Shown: positions 6,718 through 7,472 of the stretch, in pieces
How positions within the stretch are numbered: position 1 is the stretch's first letter
How the letters are laid out: each line of letters starts with the position of its first letter
NCBI GenBank assembly: GCA_030672255.1
Contig: DAOVGU010000129.1
Span: 1-7,472 of the forward strand
DNA length: 7,472 bases
Direction: 5' to 3'
DNA from: a bacterium
GTDB lineage: Bacteria > Ratteibacteria > UBA8468
Notes under the pieces: generated by a model
Databases searched by the model: none
Told to the model about the DNA's origin: nothing
Seen by the model: only the letters and a program-made list of their open reading frames with translations
Position numbers and translations under genes: made by a program

Positions 6718-7472
6718 TCTTGTGCTCCTTTAGATATAATCTCCACAGCCTGACCATCTTTTAAACCCTGCTGTCCTGTTATAACAACTATATCCCCTTC
6801 TTGAATTCCATCGGTTACTTCTATCCTGCCCTCTTCACTCATTCCTATTGTTATTTTGGTCTTGCAGGCTTTACCATCCTTGATTATAAAGCAATACATT
6901 CCACTATCTTCTTTAATGACAGCGTCTCGCAAAATATATGGAACTCCTTTATGTTCTGAGATATCTATTCTCACTCTGGCAAACATACCCGGTTTAAGCA
7001 GATGTTCTTTATTAGAAATTTTTATCTCCACCGGAGCAGTTCTGCTGGAAAGATCCAATACGGGGCTGATATTGGATACCTTACCTATAAAAACCTTATC
7101 TGGATAGGCATCCACTTTCACTCTTGCCTTCTGTCCTATTTTTACCTGAGTGATGTTTTTCTCAGTCACATTAACCATAATCTCAACCGTATCCATATCC
7201 ACGATAGTAACTATAGGAGCACTCTTCATCATCATGGAGGCAATAATCATCTCGCCTTCATCTATAAATTTCTTAGCAATAATTCCTTTAATGGGAGCAT
7301 AAATTTTGTAATCGGAAAGTTGTGCTTTAACTAAGGCTAAACCAGCCTCTAAACCCTCCACCTGTGCTTCAGTTACCTCTTTGGCAGCTGTGATATTATC
7401 CATCCTTTGCCGGGAAACTGCTGGTTCCTCAACATCATAATAAAGCCTTTTAATTCTTCCGTATTCCTTTTC
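6714..7472 (-). CDS. RND efflux periplasmic adaptor (HlyD/MFP family), 5' end outside window
   Basis: The visible 252 codons are the C-terminal two-thirds of a membrane fusion protein; the frame is open to the window edge, so signal peptide or lipobox and first half of the coiled coil lie outside. Counting from the edge, residues 1-52 are the descending arm of the alpha-helical hairpin (YGRIKRLYYDVEEPAVSRQR then EAQVEGLEAGLALVKAQL). Residues 55-78 are the second half of the lipoyl domain, YKIYAPIKGIIAKKFIDEGE. Residues 90-165 form the beta barrel (VEIMVNVTEKNITQVKIGQK to KPGMFARVRI), and 168-250 the membrane-proximal domain ending QEGDIVVITGQQGLKDGQAV. It bridges the permease to an outer-membrane TolC-type channel not seen here. 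Its TGA overlaps the permease ATG by four bases (6714-6717). An in-frame ATG at 7403 is internal to the coiled coil and not the start. Confidence 0.9.
   Translation of the reverse strand, partial: EKEYGRIKRLYYDVEEPAVSRQRMDNITAAKEVTEAQVEGLEAGLALVKAQLSDYKIYAPIKGIIAKKFIDEGEMIIASMMMKSAPIVTIVDMDTVEIMVNVTEKNITQVKIGQKARVKVDAYPDKVFIGKVSNISPVLDLSSRTAPVEIKISNKEHLLKPGMFARVRIDISEHKGVPYILRDAVIKEDSGMYCFIIKDGKACKTKITIGMSEEGRIEVTDGIQEGDIVVITGQQGLKDGQAVEIISKGAQE

Noticed and set aside
1..7472. tRNA, rRNA or riboswitch
   Set aside because: No cloverleaf-like, rRNA-like or known riboswitch sequence was recognised on either strand.

Overview
The window reads as bacterial chromosome of moderate-to-low G+C from a diderm (Gram-negative-type) organism. 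Its right half encodes a tripartite RND efflux pump, which needs an outer membrane. The phylum cannot be fixed from the sequence alone. The mix of a RecG-like/AlbA-type ATPase, a retropepsin-DUF5678 pair and a PG0541-type pump partner would suit a candidate-phylum or anaerobe genome, but that is a guess.

Left part (1-999, + strand): the 3' two-thirds of a RecG-like ATP-binding protein (COG2865 type) with a C-terminal winged helix. Its stop codon lies inside three perfect tandem copies of an 11-bp unit.

Middle (about 960-3200): accessory DNA built on a roughly 0.6-kb direct repeat (about 964-1566 and 2354-2945). Each copy holds the last codons of a RecG-like ATPase gene, followed convergently by a comM (YifB, Mg-chelatase-like AAA+) gene cut at the same point, so that only the C-terminal part remains. 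The two comM fragments differ at about 20% of bases but only about 10% of residues, so the divergence is mostly synonymous. Between the copies lies a compact minus-strand operon of two overlapping genes: a DUF5678-type small protein and a retropepsin-like aspartic protease. It has its own recognisable promoter and ribosome binding site. To the right of copy 2 is an Xre-type helix-turn-helix reading frame with no convincing start.

Right part (3215-7472, - strand): an efflux operon in the order periplasmic adaptor (5' end outside the window), RND permease, PG0541-family PII-like protein. Each junction is a 4-base ATGA stop/start overlap. The permease is interrupted by an in-frame TAA in the middle of its last transmembrane helix, one base from the expected serine codon. 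The reading frame then continues intact to the normal end at the ATGA junction. This could be a recent nonsense mutation or a sequence error.

The most notable signals are the interrupted pump gene, the paired and identically truncated comM cassettes with synonymous-biased divergence, the protease module held between direct repeats, and the 11-bp triplication that sets the ATPase C-terminus.
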